Assembly: GCF_003112775.1 (NCBI RefSeq)
Contig: NZ_BFCH01000007.1
Location: forward strand, 388,361 to 452,360
DNA length: 64,000 nt
Source of the DNA: Mycobacterium montefiorense
GTDB lineage: Bacteria; Actinomycetota; Actinomycetes; Mycobacteriales; Mycobacteriaceae
Direction: 5' to 3'
Positions 53,658 through 62,911 of the stretch are shown piece by piece. The translations under genes and the position numbers were made by a program. The notes below the pieces were generated by a model that was not told the DNA's origin, searched no databases, and saw only the letters and a program-made list of their open reading frames with translations. Positions within the stretch are counted from its first letter, which is position 1. The number at the start of each line of letters is the position of its first letter.

Positions 53658-54542
53658 TCAGCCTTTGGTCAGCGTGAACTGCGCGACGTCGGTGTAGCCC
53701 TCGCGGAAAAGCTCCGCGCAACCGGTCAGGTACTTCATGTACCGGTCGTAGACCTCTTGCGACTGGATCGCGATGGCCTCGTCACGCTGGGCCTCGAGCG
53801 CGGCCGACCAGGTGTCGAGGGTGCGGGCGTAGTGCAGGCGCAGCGGCTGGACGAGCTTGACGGCGAAACCGGCGCGCGTCGCATGCTCCTCGACGGACTT
53901 GACGTTGGGCAGGTCTCCACCAGGGAAGATCTCGTCCATGATGAATTTCATGAACCGAAGCTTGGTCATGGTGATGGGCAGTCCGCGCTCGGCGAATTCC
54001 TCATCGCTGGGCTTGATGATGGTGTGCAACATCATCACCCCGTCGGCGGGGAGCGCCTCGTAGGCGGTTTTGAAGAAGTCGTCGTACCGGTCGCGTCCGA
54101 AGTGCTCGAAGGCGCCGATTGACACGATTCGGTCGATTTTCTCGTCGAACTGTTCCCACCCCTGCAGCAGCACTCGCTTGCTCCGCGCGCAGGGATGCTC
54201 ATCAAGACGCCGCTGGACGTGCGCCTGCTGATTGCGGCTCAGCGTCAGGCCGACGACGTTGACGTCGTAACGCTCGAGCGCCCGGACGATCGTGGTGCCC
54301 CACCCACAACCGACGTCGAGCAACGTCATGCCGGGTTGCAGCCCGAGCTTTCCCAGCGATAGGTCGACCTTGGCGAACTGCGCCTCTTCGAGCGTCATGT
54401 CGTCGCGCTCGAAATAGGCGCAGCTATAGGTGCGCGTCGGATCCAGGAAGAGCGCGAAGAATTCGTCGGACAGGTCGTAGTGTACCTGCACGTCCTCGAA
54501 ATGCGGCTTCAGACCAGGAGTTTCGCTTTCCTTTGAGGACAA
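53658..54542 (-). CDS. Cyclopropane mycolic acid synthase family methyltransferase
   Basis: A 294-residue SAM-dependent enzyme of the CmaA/PcaA/MmaA family: YDLSDEFFALFLDPTRTYS, CAYFERDD, SAM loop LLDVGCGWGTT, VSIGAFEHFG, and DRYMKYLTGCAELF. It modifies double bonds of mycolic acids. Similarity by eye is greatest to PcaA, CmaA1 and MmaA2 (HYARTLDTWSAALEA), so it is likely a cyclopropane synthase. Which one is unresolved. Its stop is 3 bp from the convergent ybaK stop. Confidence 0.93.
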   Translation of the reverse strand: MSSKESETPGLKPHFEDVQVHYDLSDEFFALFLDPTRTYSCAYFERDDMTLEEAQFAKVDLSLGKLGLQPGMTLLDVGCGWGTTIVRALERYDVNVVGLTLSRNQQAHVQRRLDEHPCARSKRVLLQGWEQFDEKIDRIVSIGAFEHFGRDRYDDFFKTAYEALPADGVMMLHTIIKPSDEEFAERGLPITMTKLRFMKFIMDEIFPGGDLPNVKSVEEHATRAGFAVKLVQPLRLHYARTLDTWSAALEAQRDEAIAIQSQEVYDRYMKYLTGCAELFREGYTDVAQFTLTKG

Positions 54543-54775
54543 GGCACAACCTTTGATATCGGGGCTTAATTGGGCTTTGCGGTATGCGATCGAAATAGAT
54601 CGACTTTCCGGTTGCCTCAGTCTATAGAGCCGGTTACCGCGAACTGACCGGCCCGCCTTCAGCTAACTGAAACGATACCTATCACCACGAGGAAACTGGC
54701 ATTCAGCAAACAAATGGAGCTTTGCGGACGACGCGCGTCGCCTGGGCGACCGCATCCCGCGGTTGAGCCGTCAAC

Positions 54776-54810
54776 ACACAACGCCGGCCGCAAAGCGACC
54801 GGCGTTGTGT
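54776..54810. terminator. Hairpin terminator after the DUF308 gene
   Basis: ACACAACGCCGG and CCGGCGTTGTGT form a perfect 12-bp stem with an 11-nt loop, 18 bp after the stop of the minus-strand DUF308 gene. There is no T tract. The rest of the 285-bp gap to the methyltransferase start shows no other feature. Confidence 0.75.
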
Positions 54811-54827
54811 TCCAAAAGATTTCGTTG

Positions 54828-55403
54828 CTAGGCAGCTTTCGTCCGGCTGCGAACCTGCAGGGCACTGATCACGTCGACGATGCCGATGGCGATCAGCCAG
54901 CAGCCGGCGACCAGCGTCAGCACGGCGATCGAGCGGAGCGGCGAGACGATCAGCACGGCACCACCGATCACAATGATTAAGCCGGACAGGATCTGCCAAC
55001 CGCGGCCGGGCATGTGATCCAGGGCCAACGCCGCGCCGAGCAGCGTCATCCCGCGGAACAGCCAGCTGATACCGATCCAGATCGCCAAAAGCGTGACGGC
55101 TTCGAATTCTTCGCGGAAGCAGAAGAATCCCAGAATCAGCGACACGATGCCGGTGATAAATGTCAACACTCTCATCGCCGCGCCGGCGTGCGAGCCGAAG
55201 GCGGCGAACACGTAGCCGATTCCGGAAACCACCAGGTAGATGCCGAACAGCACACCTGCCACGAACAGCGTCTGTCCTGGCCAGGCCAGGACGATGACAC
55301 CCAGCGCAACCGCCAGGATGCCGGTGAGGAGGAGCACTTGCCACGCACTGCGGGCAAGCCGTCCAAGAGGACCTTCGAAAACGGTGTCGTCGCGAATAGC
55401 CAT
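54828..55403 (-). CDS. DUF308/HdeD-family membrane protein
   Basis: A 191-residue protein with six predicted membrane helices in three DUF308-type pairs (VLLLTGILAVALGVIVLAWP, FVAGVLFGIYLVVSGIGYVF, LIIVIGGAVLIVSPL). HdeD proteins are linked to acid or envelope stress; function here unknown. ATG 55403; GTG 55421 is an alternative. Confidence 0.85.
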   Translation of the reverse strand: MAIRDDTVFEGPLGRLARSAWQVLLLTGILAVALGVIVLAWPGQTLFVAGVLFGIYLVVSGIGYVFAAFGSHAGAAMRVLTFITGIVSLILGFFCFREEFEAVTLLAIWIGISWLFRGMTLLGAALALDHMPGRGWQILSGLIIVIGGAVLIVSPLRSIAVLTLVAGCWLIAIGIVDVISALQVRSRTKAA

Positions 55404-55541
55404 GTCAATATCATTAGCCACAATTGGTGAAAATGAGATGTCCGCGGCGACACAATTCAGCATCGCGCACGGGCATTGCCAGCAATGCCGGACGCAACCC
55501 CCTGGGCCAGAAGTGTGCTCGCGGTAACGTGCACAGTAACG

Positions 55542-56963
55542 ATGAGTACCGCAGTGGTGGTGGGTAGTGGCCCCAACGGGCTTGCGGCCGCCATCTGCAT
55601 GGCCGCCAAGGGCGTGCAGGTAACCGTGCTCGAGGCCGCCGACGAAATCGGCGGTGGCATGCGCAGCGCCGAAGCGATCATTCTGGGCCTGCTGCACGAC
55701 CAGTGCTCGGCGATCCACCCGATGGCCGTCGGCTCGCCCTTCCTGAGCAGCTTCAACCTGCAGCGGTACGGATTGGTATGGCGCTGGCCGGAGATCGATT
55801 GCGTGCACCCACTCGACGGCGGCAGCGCCGGCGTGCTGCACCGCTCGGTGGAGCAGACGGCGGCCGGCCTGGGCCGCGACGGGGCGCTATGGCGCCTCGC
55901 GTTCGGTTACCCGGCCGCCCATTTCGACTCACTCAGCGACGACATCATGGGGCCGCTGCTGCGGATCCCGCATCATCCGCTGATGCTGGCCCGGTTCGGT
56001 GCGCCCACTCTGCTTCCCGGATCGACGTTCGCGCGGGCGTTCCGCACCGAAGAAGGCCGGGGGTTGTTCGGAGGTGTTGCGGCCCATGCCTTCCGGCCGC
56101 TGCACTACCCGATGACCTCGGCCATCGGAATGGGCCTGCTCGCGGCCGGGCACCGGCACGGCTGGGCGGTGGCCGAGGGCGGATCGCAGTCGATCGCCAA
56201 CGCGATGGCCACGCTGCTGACCGACTTGGGCGGCAAGATCGAAACCGCTGTCCGGGTGCAGAATTCGTCGCAGCTGCCGCCGACGGACGTCACGATGTTC
56301 GACCTGGCGCCGAGCGCGGTCGCGGGTATCCTCGGGGATCGTCTCCCGCGCCGAATCTCGGCCGCCTTCACCAAGTTCCGGCGGGGCCCCGGCGCGTTCA
56401 AGGTCGACTTCGCCGTCGAGGGCGGCGTGCCGTGGACGAACCCCGACGCGCATCGGGCCGGGACCGTGCATCTGGTCGGCACCTACGCGGAACTCGCCGC
56501 CAACGAGCGAGACGTTCACGCCGGAAGAATGCCCGAGCGGCCCTTCGTGCTGATAGGTCAGCAGTACCTGGCCGATCCACAACGGTCGGTCGGCAATACC
56601 CACCCGGTGTGGAGCTACGCGCACGTCCCCAACGGCTACACCGGCGACGCGACGGCGGCGATCATCGCCCAGATCGAGCGGTTCGCGCCGGGCTTCCGCG
56701 ACCGCATCGTCGGCCACACCGTTCGCACGACGACGCAGATGGCCACCTTCAACGCCAACTACGCCGGTGGCGACATCATGACCGGCTCGAAGGACATTCG
56801 CCAGCTGACTTTCGGACCGCGAATCACGCTGTCGCCCTATACCATTGGTGTACCAGGCATGTACATCTGCTCGGCGGCCACTCCACCCGGACCGGGCGCG
56901 CACGGCATGTGCGGCGCCAACGCCGCGCGGCTCGCCCTCGACTACCTGACCGGGCGGGGTTAG
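55542..56963 (+). CDS. FAD-dependent phytoene-desaturase-like oxidoreductase
   Basis: A 473-residue FAD enzyme: dinucleotide loop VVVGSGPNGLAAAICMA followed by VLEAADEIGGGMRS, and C-terminal FAD motif GMYICSAATPPGPGAHGMCG. It belongs to the phytoene-dehydrogenase-like group (FAD oxidoreductases of unknown substrate, common in mycobacteria). Start ATG 55542. Its end overlaps the convergent alcohol dehydrogenase by 4 bp. Confidence 0.9.
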   Translation: MSTAVVVGSGPNGLAAAICMAAKGVQVTVLEAADEIGGGMRSAEAIILGLLHDQCSAIHPMAVGSPFLSSFNLQRYGLVWRWPEIDCVHPLDGGSAGVLHRSVEQTAAGLGRDGALWRLAFGYPAAHFDSLSDDIMGPLLRIPHHPLMLARFGAPTLLPGSTFARAFRTEEGRGLFGGVAAHAFRPLHYPMTSAIGMGLLAAGHRHGWAVAEGGSQSIANAMATLLTDLGGKIETAVRVQNSSQLPPTDVTMFDLAPSAVAGILGDRLPRRISAAFTKFRRGPGAFKVDFAVEGGVPWTNPDAHRAGTVHLVGTYAELAANERDVHAGRMPERPFVLIGQQYLADPQRSVGNTHPVWSYAHVPNGYTGDATAAIIAQIERFAPGFRDRIVGHTVRTTTQMATFNANYAGGDIMTGSKDIRQLTFGPRITLSPYTIGVPGMYICSAATPPGPGAHGMCGANAARLALDYLTGRG

Positions 56964-57970
56964 GGGAAAGTCACCACGACCTTGTCGGCGGAGCCGGGCG
57001 TGCTGGCCAGTTCGAGCGCCTCGCCGACGCTGTCGAACGGGATGGTGTGGCTGACGATCAGCGCGTATTTCTCCCAGTTCGCCACGATGTCCTTGGTCAC
57101 CTCGAAGATTTCGTCGGGATATCCCATCGATCCGACGATGGTGATCTCGTTGCTCATGATGTTGACGAACTCGACGGGTACCGGCTCTTTGTGGACGCCA
57201 ACGATTCCCAGGGTTGCGCCCTTCTTGGCGGCGAGCAGCGCGGTATCGACGACCGCGGATGCCCCGGCGGCGTCGAGGTAGATATCGGTGCCGGCCTTGC
57301 CGGGGAACATCGATTCGCCCTCACCGTGCAATTCGATGAGGCGGTGCACGACGCTCTCTTCGGCGGAGTTGATCACGGCGTCGGCGCCGATCTGTAGCGC
57401 CTTCTCCAGTCGGGCGGGGATCAGGTCCACGACCACCACATGGCTTACGCCAAGGGATTTGAAGGCCAGCGTGGCGCCCAGCCCGACCGGCCCGGCTCCG
57501 AACACGACAACCTTGTCGGTCGGCTTGGGCTTGCACTGGTTGGCACCGTGGCGGGCGACGGCCATCGGCTCGTTCAGCGCGGCCACCTCCCAGGGGATGT
57601 GGCTGGGGATGACCTCGAGACTGGTTCCGCGAACCGCGTTTTCGATCAGCAGGTAATCCGCCAGCGCTCCGGCCGCTCCCCCGTTGCCGATGATGCCGCC
57701 CGGCGCAACCATCGGATTGATCACGACGTGATCGCCGACGGCGATACCCGACACCTGATCGCCGACCTCGACGACTTCACCGGCCGGCTCGTGCCCGAGC
57801 GGTGTGTGTCCCTGGCGTGGCGGGATGCCGCCGATCGTGATGTAGAAGGCGTCGGAACCGCAGATGCCGCAGGCGCGCATCCGGACCAGGACGTCGTTCG
57901 GGCCGGCTTGCGGGCGGTCGGCGTCGATGACCTCTGCCTGGCCCGGTCCGGTGACGATTGACATTTTCAT
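56960..57970 (-). CDS. Zinc-type alcohol dehydrogenase family (MDR)
   Basis: A 336-residue MDR enzyme. The catalytic zinc site is MRACGICGSDAFYI with GHEPAGEVVEVG, and the cofactor loop VVFGAGPVGLGATLAF. The four-Cys structural zinc lobe is missing: the region reads NPMVAPGGIIGNGGAAG. Last gene of a four-gene operon; its ATG overlaps the sulfotransferase stop (ATGA). Confidence 0.9.
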   Translation of the reverse strand: MKMSIVTGPGQAEVIDADRPQAGPNDVLVRMRACGICGSDAFYITIGGIPPRQGHTPLGHEPAGEVVEVGDQVSGIAVGDHVVINPMVAPGGIIGNGGAAGALADYLLIENAVRGTSLEVIPSHIPWEVAALNEPMAVARHGANQCKPKPTDKVVVFGAGPVGLGATLAFKSLGVSHVVVVDLIPARLEKALQIGADAVINSAEESVVHRLIELHGEGESMFPGKAGTDIYLDAAGASAVVDTALLAAKKGATLGIVGVHKEPVPVEFVNIMSNEITIVGSMGYPDEIFEVTKDIVANWEKYALIVSHTIPFDSVGEALELASTPGSADKVVVTFP

Positions 57971-59160
57971 GGCGCTGCCTCGAGTTCGATGTCGAAGGTG
58001 TCAAGGTATTCGGCGAAAACCGGCTCGAGTTGTTCGACGCTCAGGCCGTATTGGTCCAGGCTGTAGGAGTTGAGCGCGAACCTGTCCTGCGGATGTTCGG
58101 CGAGCCAATTGCGCATGCTCGCTTCGGCTTCGGTTGTCAGCGGATCGCCGGCCCACGCGTAGATGCGGCGCATCACATCCATCGGGTCGCGCATCATCTC
58201 GTGGTAGTACATGTGGAAGAAGCGGTCGTCGCCGATGCGCTCACGGGCCCGCAGCGGCCGGTCCACGTGATAGCGCATCTGCCACATCGCGTTGCGCCCC
58301 ATGGCTTCGGAGTCGATGGCCTCGGGATTGTGTGTCATCCCCTTGGGCAGCTTCCACAGGTTGGCCAGCGACCCGGTCGCCTTGTAGGGGTCGCGATGCG
58401 CCCACACCAGCCGGGCGTCCGGGAAGACCTTCAGCAGCGCCTCGATGTGCACCGAATGCGAGGGCATCTTCAGGCTCCAGGCGCCCGGCGCGGTGGACTG
58501 CAGCACCTGCAGATAGCGCTTCTGGTACTCGTAGGTGCTCGTCATGTCGGTCTCGTCGAAGAGCCATTCGGAGTAGCGCGAGGTCGACAGGAACGAATCC
58601 CAGGACAGGCCCTTGAAGTCCTGGTTGTGAATGAACATGTCCTCGGTCGGGCCGTCGGCGTCTTCCCAGTGTGGGAGAGCCACTTTCGCCTGCGTGACCA
58701 TCTCCAGGATCTTGGCCTGCTCCTCCAGCAGCGCCAGGCAGCGAGGGTCGGTGCGCAGCGACTCGGTGGGCGCCGGCGGTATCGGGTCCACGCACTGCCA
58801 GTGCAGCAGCGAGCGGCGGCCCGGGTCCCGGTCGAGCAGGTAGCTGATGACCGTGGTGCCGGTGCGCGGCATGCCAAGCACGATCAGTGGCCGCTCGACG
58901 GGCGCGTCGAGCACCTCCGGGTGCTGCTGGATGTAGCCGTGCACCTGCATCCGACGTCCCAACGCATTGGTGGAGTCGTCGAGGATGCGTTCCCGGCCGA
59001 ACTGCGTGAACGCCGGCGAATTGTTGAGGTCGTCGAGGATCAGCTGCAGTCCGTCCCGCCAAGAGTCGGAATCGATTTCGCTGAGCCCGGTGCGTTGTGA
59101 CGCCAGCTTGAAGACGTCGTCGGTGGTCGCGATGTTGTCGTAGTCTTTTTGATCGCTCAT
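57967..59160 (-). CDS. Sulfotransferase family protein
   Basis: A 397-residue protein of the mycobacterial sulfotransferase group: the PAPS 5'-phosphosulfate loop LIVLGMPRTGTTVISYLL and the 3'-phosphate-binding segment RLVWAHRDPYKATGSL, with downstream MYYHEMMRDPMDVMRRI. It transfers sulfate from PAPS to a hydroxyl on a lipid or small molecule. It lies between an SDR (4-bp gap) and the alcohol dehydrogenase. Confidence 0.9.
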   Translation of the reverse strand: MSDQKDYDNIATTDDVFKLASQRTGLSEIDSDSWRDGLQLILDDLNNSPAFTQFGRERILDDSTNALGRRMQVHGYIQQHPEVLDAPVERPLIVLGMPRTGTTVISYLLDRDPGRRSLLHWQCVDPIPPAPTESLRTDPRCLALLEEQAKILEMVTQAKVALPHWEDADGPTEDMFIHNQDFKGLSWDSFLSTSRYSEWLFDETDMTSTYEYQKRYLQVLQSTAPGAWSLKMPSHSVHIEALLKVFPDARLVWAHRDPYKATGSLANLWKLPKGMTHNPEAIDSEAMGRNAMWQMRYHVDRPLRARERIGDDRFFHMYYHEMMRDPMDVMRRIYAWAGDPLTTEAEASMRNWLAEHPQDRFALNSYSLDQYGLSVEQLEPVFAEYLDTFDIELEAAP

Positions 59161-59164
59161 GGCG

Positions 59165-59914
59165 CTAGACCGTCAGGTATCCGCCGTCGACGGCGATGGT
59201 GCTGCCGGTGATGTACGACGCGGCATCGGTACACAAGAACAGCGCCGCGCCGGCGCAGTCCTGCGGCGTACCGGGTCGGCCCAGCGGGGTGTGGAAGCCG
59301 ATCTCGACGTCCATGATTTCCGGCACGGCCATGGCCGGGTGCGTCATTCGGGTGTCGATCAGCCCGGGCGCGATGGTGTTGACCCGGATCCCGTCGTTGG
59401 CCCACCGACGGGAGAGGTTCATCGTCAACGCGACCAGACCCATCTTCGACGACGCATAGCCCGGAACGAAGACGGCAGAGCGGAATGCGGACATCGAGAC
59501 CACGCTGACGACGCTTGCGCCGCCGGACGCCTTGCTCGCCTTCAGGCGTTCATGACAGCGCATCGTCAACCTCATGGGGCCCAACATGTTCTGCGTCACC
59601 GACGCGACGTAGCCATCCGGGTCGTATTCGTCGCCGGCGGGGTACGGGCCGCCGGCGTTGTTGATCAGGACGTCGAGTTCACCTAGCGAGTCGGCCAAAG
59701 CGTCGACGGCATCGGGATCCTGGATCTGGCACTGACGGTAGGTGAATGCGCTCAGGTCCGTCTCGGGATAGTCGGCGGTCGACCCGTGCGTACCGGTCAC
59801 CGTCACGTCAGCGCCCGCCTTGGCGAACTCGGCGGCAATCGCATTACCGATGCCGCTGGTGCCACCGGTCACCAGCACATTGGCGCCGGTGAAGTCGAAC
59901 CTGATGGAGTTCAT
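59165..59914 (-). CDS. Short-chain dehydrogenase/reductase
   Basis: A 249-residue classical SDR: VLVTGGTSGIGNAIAAEF, DVLINNAGGPYPAG, VVSVVSMSAF, and YASSKMGLVALT (YxxxK), with the C-terminal SDR end ITGSTIAVDGGY. Its ATG overlaps the upstream MBL gene stop (ATGA). It probably oxidises the alcohol produced or used by its operon partners. Confidence 0.92.
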   Translation of the reverse strand: MNSIRFDFTGANVLVTGGTSGIGNAIAAEFAKAGADVTVTGTHGSTADYPETDLSAFTYRQCQIQDPDAVDALADSLGELDVLINNAGGPYPAGDEYDPDGYVASVTQNMLGPMRLTMRCHERLKASKASGGASVVSVVSMSAFRSAVFVPGYASSKMGLVALTMNLSRRWANDGIRVNTIAPGLIDTRMTHPAMAVPEIMDVEIGFHTPLGRPGTPQDCAGAALFLCTDAASYITGSTIAVDGGYLTV

Positions 59915-61164
59915 GCGGGTCCTTTCGAGGTCCTTAATTCGTTGATGGATTTGGTGAGCCAGGCCCTTTCCCAGAAGTTTTCGCTGTCGCCGAGCAGGGC
60001 CTCATGGGCGTCGGCGGCGACGGCACGCGCTCCGGGGTGCGCGGGTTGGGCGGTGAGGACAAGGTCGGTCAGGTGAATCGCCTGCAGCGGCCGCCCGTCG
60101 TCGACGTGGCCGCGGGCCGCCTCGGCCAGCGCGTCGGCGCCGGCGGCGTTGACCACATCGGCCGCAACGGAATCAGCTGGCACACCGAAGAGCTCGGTGG
60201 TGGAGCGATGCCGGAACCATCCGGTGTACATCTCCCAGATGGCGCGCACGTTCCACGACGTCTTGCCGTAGCCCTCGCCGATGTCGAACTGCTCGGGCAC
60301 CTTGACGTCGCGCATAGCGGTGTGGATGTCGGCGCCGGAGTTCATCAGCTCCGCGGTGCGATCGTGTACGGCCTGCATGGCGTCGCGCATCGCGGTGACC
60401 TCCTCGGCGATGCGATCGGCACCCTCGATCGGAGCGAAGTGTCCGGTAATCAGGCGCTGCGGGGAGAAGTCCAGCACGGTGTTCAGCGATTCGATGTAGA
60501 GAATCGGGTCGCGATACCGGTCGCCGCGGATGGTCATCAGATTCGGCACGTGGCCGAACAGCGGCCCGAACAGATTGCCGCTGAATAAGATTCGGTCTTC
60601 GGGCAGCCACACCACCAGCGCGTCGGTGGTCTCGCCGCCCGGCGTCCAGGACAGCTCGAAAGCCCTTCCGCCGACCGTGAATTCATGGTGGCGGTCGAAC
60701 GTCGTTGTCGGCTCGGGAAAGGAGAAGTCAATCGTCGCAGGATCGATGGTCTTGAAGTGCTCGAGGACCGCGTCGGAGAACTTCTGGAAGGCGAACGACG
60801 TCTTGGGCACGCGATAGCCCATCAGCAGATTGTTGTCGTCGCGCCAATACCGGTAGTTGCGATGCATCACCAGCTCGGTGCCGTCGTCGCGCAGCGTGGT
60901 CACCCCGCCCCAATGGTCGGCATGCCCCTGGGTGACCACGATGGCCCGCACCAGGCCCGCAATGTCGGCAAAAGCCTTGCGGTGCAACGGGCCTTCGAAC
61001 ACCAGTCCGGCGTTGACGATGACCCGACCCTCATCGGTGGCGACGGCGTAGGAGTTGGAGACGCCGGGCGACATCCAGATGTCGTTGCCCAGCGGCGTCG
61101 CAGGAGTGTCGGTTGCCGCCGCCAGATCGGCGGCCCCGGGACGCTCCCGGTGAATTCCGGCCAT
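59911..61164 (-). CDS. Metallo-beta-lactamase-fold hydrolase, alkylsulfatase-like
   Basis: A 417-residue MBL-fold protein with the zinc motif VVTQGHADHWGG, further His in TPGGETTDAL and ITGHFAP, and a C-terminal dimerisation-type helical domain (ENFWERAWLTKSINELR) as in SdsA1-type alkyl sulfatases. The first His of HxHxDH is Gln here. First gene of the four-gene operon. Confidence 0.82.
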   Translation of the reverse strand: MAGIHRERPGAADLAAATDTPATPLGNDIWMSPGVSNSYAVATDEGRVIVNAGLVFEGPLHRKAFADIAGLVRAIVVTQGHADHWGGVTTLRDDGTELVMHRNYRYWRDDNNLLMGYRVPKTSFAFQKFSDAVLEHFKTIDPATIDFSFPEPTTTFDRHHEFTVGGRAFELSWTPGGETTDALVVWLPEDRILFSGNLFGPLFGHVPNLMTIRGDRYRDPILYIESLNTVLDFSPQRLITGHFAPIEGADRIAEEVTAMRDAMQAVHDRTAELMNSGADIHTAMRDVKVPEQFDIGEGYGKTSWNVRAIWEMYTGWFRHRSTTELFGVPADSVAADVVNAAGADALAEAARGHVDDGRPLQAIHLTDLVLTAQPAHPGARAVAADAHEALLGDSENFWERAWLTKSINELRTSKGPA

Positions 61165-61174
61165 GACTTGCGAT

Positions 61175-61192
61175 CCTCTACAGTTCTAGAGG
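61175..61192. promoter_or_regulatory. Candidate TetR operator in divergent promoter
   Basis: CCTCTA-CAGTTC-TAGAGG is an 18-bp dyad midway in the 64-bp gap between the MBL operon and the divergent SDR-TetR pair. Outer GACTT and AAGTC elements surround it. It is the likely target of the TetR protein at 62003. Confidence 0.6.
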
Positions 61193-61228
61193 TAAAGTCA
61201 ATATCCTCGACGCGGGAAAAGGTGATTG

Positions 61229-61999
61229 ATGGGACTGCGCGGTCTGGCCGAACGAGTTGCGGTGGTAGTCGGCGGCGCCACCGGCATCGGTGCCGCGACC
61301 GCCGCCCGGCTCGGGGCCGAAGGCTGCCGGGTCGTCGTGGGCGACGTCGCGGCCGGCGCCGCGGAGCAGACCGCCGCACGCATCGTCGCAGCCGGCGGCA
61401 CGGCATCGCACGTCGCGTTCGACCTCGCGGATCCCGCGTCGGTCTCCGACCTGATCGACACTGCGGCAACGACTTACGGCGGGGTCGACCTGCTGTTCAA
61501 TGTCGGCGCCGACATGAGCACGATCCGTGCCGACTCCGATGTGGTCGATATCGACTTCGACGTATGGGATCGCGTGATGACGGTCAACCTGCGCGGGTAC
61601 GTCGCCGCGATGAAATACGCCATCCCGCGCATGCTCGCCAGCGGCGGCGGGGCAATCGTCAACATGTCGTCGGCGGCGGCGTTTCAGGGCGAGCCCGCGC
61701 GACCGGCCTACGCCACCGCGAAAGCCGGAATCGGCGCGCTGACCCGCCATGTCGCCTCCCGGTGGGGCAAGCAAGGCATCCGCTGCAACGCGGTGGCACC
61801 GGGATTCACCGCGACCGAGGCCATCCGCTCCGTTACGCAATGGCAGGAGCTGCAGTCCGGGGCGCTCAAGCGCATTCGCGGGACGCGGGTCGGCGATCCC
61901 GAGGACATCGCCGCGCTGGTCGCCTTCCTGCTGTCCGAGGAAGGCGAATGGATCAACGGTCAGGTCGTCAACATCGACGGCGGCACCGTCCTTCGGTGA
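61229..61999 (+). CDS. Short-chain dehydrogenase/reductase
   Basis: A 256-residue classical SDR: VAVVVGGATGIGAATAARL, DLLFNVGADMS (NAG replaced by NVG), VNMSSAAAF, and YATAKAGIGALT, ending INGQVVNIDGG. ATG 61229, with an overlapping TTG 3 bp before. It is the first gene of a two-gene unit with tetR (3-bp gap) and is divergent from the MBL operon, so likely acts in the same pathway. Confidence 0.9.
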   Translation: MGLRGLAERVAVVVGGATGIGAATAARLGAEGCRVVVGDVAAGAAEQTAARIVAAGGTASHVAFDLADPASVSDLIDTAATTYGGVDLLFNVGADMSTIRADSDVVDIDFDVWDRVMTVNLRGYVAAMKYAIPRMLASGGGAIVNMSSAAAFQGEPARPAYATAKAGIGALTRHVASRWGKQGIRCNAVAPGFTATEAIRSVTQWQELQSGALKRIRGTRVGDPEDIAALVAFLLSEEGEWINGQVVNIDGGTVLR

Positions 62000-62002
62000 C
62001 CC

Positions 62003-62620
62003 ATGGCAGCCAGCTCACGATCCCGCAAGCGCAACGGCGACGAACGCCGGCGCGAACTGTGTGACGCCGCGATCCAGGTGCTGGCCGAGCACGGGTCGCG
62101 CGGGTTGACGCACGGGCAGGTCGATCGCTGCGCGGAAGTACCGGATGGCACCACCTCGTACTACTACCGCACCCGAGCGGCGTTGTTGCGGGGCGTCGGC
62201 AAGCGGGTCGCCGAGATCGATGTCGCCAATCTGCAATCGGTGATCGACGCGCCGCTGGAACCGCTTTCGCCGTTCGCGCACCTGGCGGAGCTGACCATGA
62301 TGCAGGCCGACGGACCCGGACTGATGCTGAACCGCGCGCGGCACGAATTGCTGATGGCAGCGGTGCGCGATCCCGGTCTCGCAGAGACGTCACAGGCGTT
62401 CGTCGCCCGGATGAACGCGATGACTCGTCAGGCGATCGCGCACCTGCAACCCGGCACCGACGATCCCGCGCTGCTCGACGCGCAGACGACGGCCGTCATG
62501 ACGTTTATCGCGGGCGTGTTCACCCGGCTTGCCGGCGGGGACCGCACGATCAGCAACGCCGAGCAACTCGCCCGGCTGCTCGAGGCCGTCGCGACCGCGG
62601 TGTCGCTGCAGCGCGCATAG
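62003..62620 (+). CDS. TetR-family regulator
   Basis: A 205-residue TetR protein: HTH GLTHGQVDRCAEVPDGTTSY (about 34-55) followed by YYRTRAALLRGVG. The C-terminal domain is typical of acyl- or steroid-sensing members, ligand unknown. It directly follows the SDR and likely controls both divergent operons through the dyad at 61175. Confidence 0.88.
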   Translation: MAASSRSRKRNGDERRRELCDAAIQVLAEHGSRGLTHGQVDRCAEVPDGTTSYYYRTRAALLRGVGKRVAEIDVANLQSVIDAPLEPLSPFAHLAELTMMQADGPGLMLNRARHELLMAAVRDPGLAETSQAFVARMNAMTRQAIAHLQPGTDDPALLDAQTTAVMTFIAGVFTRLAGGDRTISNAEQLARLLEAVATAVSLQRA

Positions 62621-62668
62621 CCATGATGGCCAAAAGCCCTGTGCAGACGTCTGACAAGGCTTAGCGTG

Positions 62669-62911
62669 ATGCCCATGAACATGAAGCGACTCTTTGCCGC
62701 CGGTGCGCTGGCCGTTGCGGGGTTGATGACTGCCGGGCTGGGCATCAGCAACGCCGACACGATTCAGACCGAGGGCAGCTATCCGTCTCGGCAGGCATGC
62801 CAGGATGCCGGACCGGGCGTGAAGGCGACGACGCCGGGTGGCTGGAACAACTTCTGGTGTGTTCCGGACCGTGATGCTCAGGGCAACTGGCGCCTGGTTC
62901 TCAGCAACTAG
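62669..62911 (+). CDS. Small secreted protein (about 80 aa)
   Basis: The product has an N-terminal signal peptide (MKRLFAAGALAVAGLMTAG, cleavage likely after NAD) and a mature part of about 50 residues with two Cys (RQACQDAGPG, NFWCVPDRD) that can form one disulfide. Similar small mycobacterial secreted proteins have no known role. Start ATG 62669, 62675 or 62681. Its stop overlaps the convergent dehydrogenase stop by 4 bp. Confidence 0.75.
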   Translation: MPMNMKRLFAAGALAVAGLMTAGLGISNADTIQTEGSYPSRQACQDAGPGVKATTPGGWNNFWCVPDRDAQGNWRLVLSN

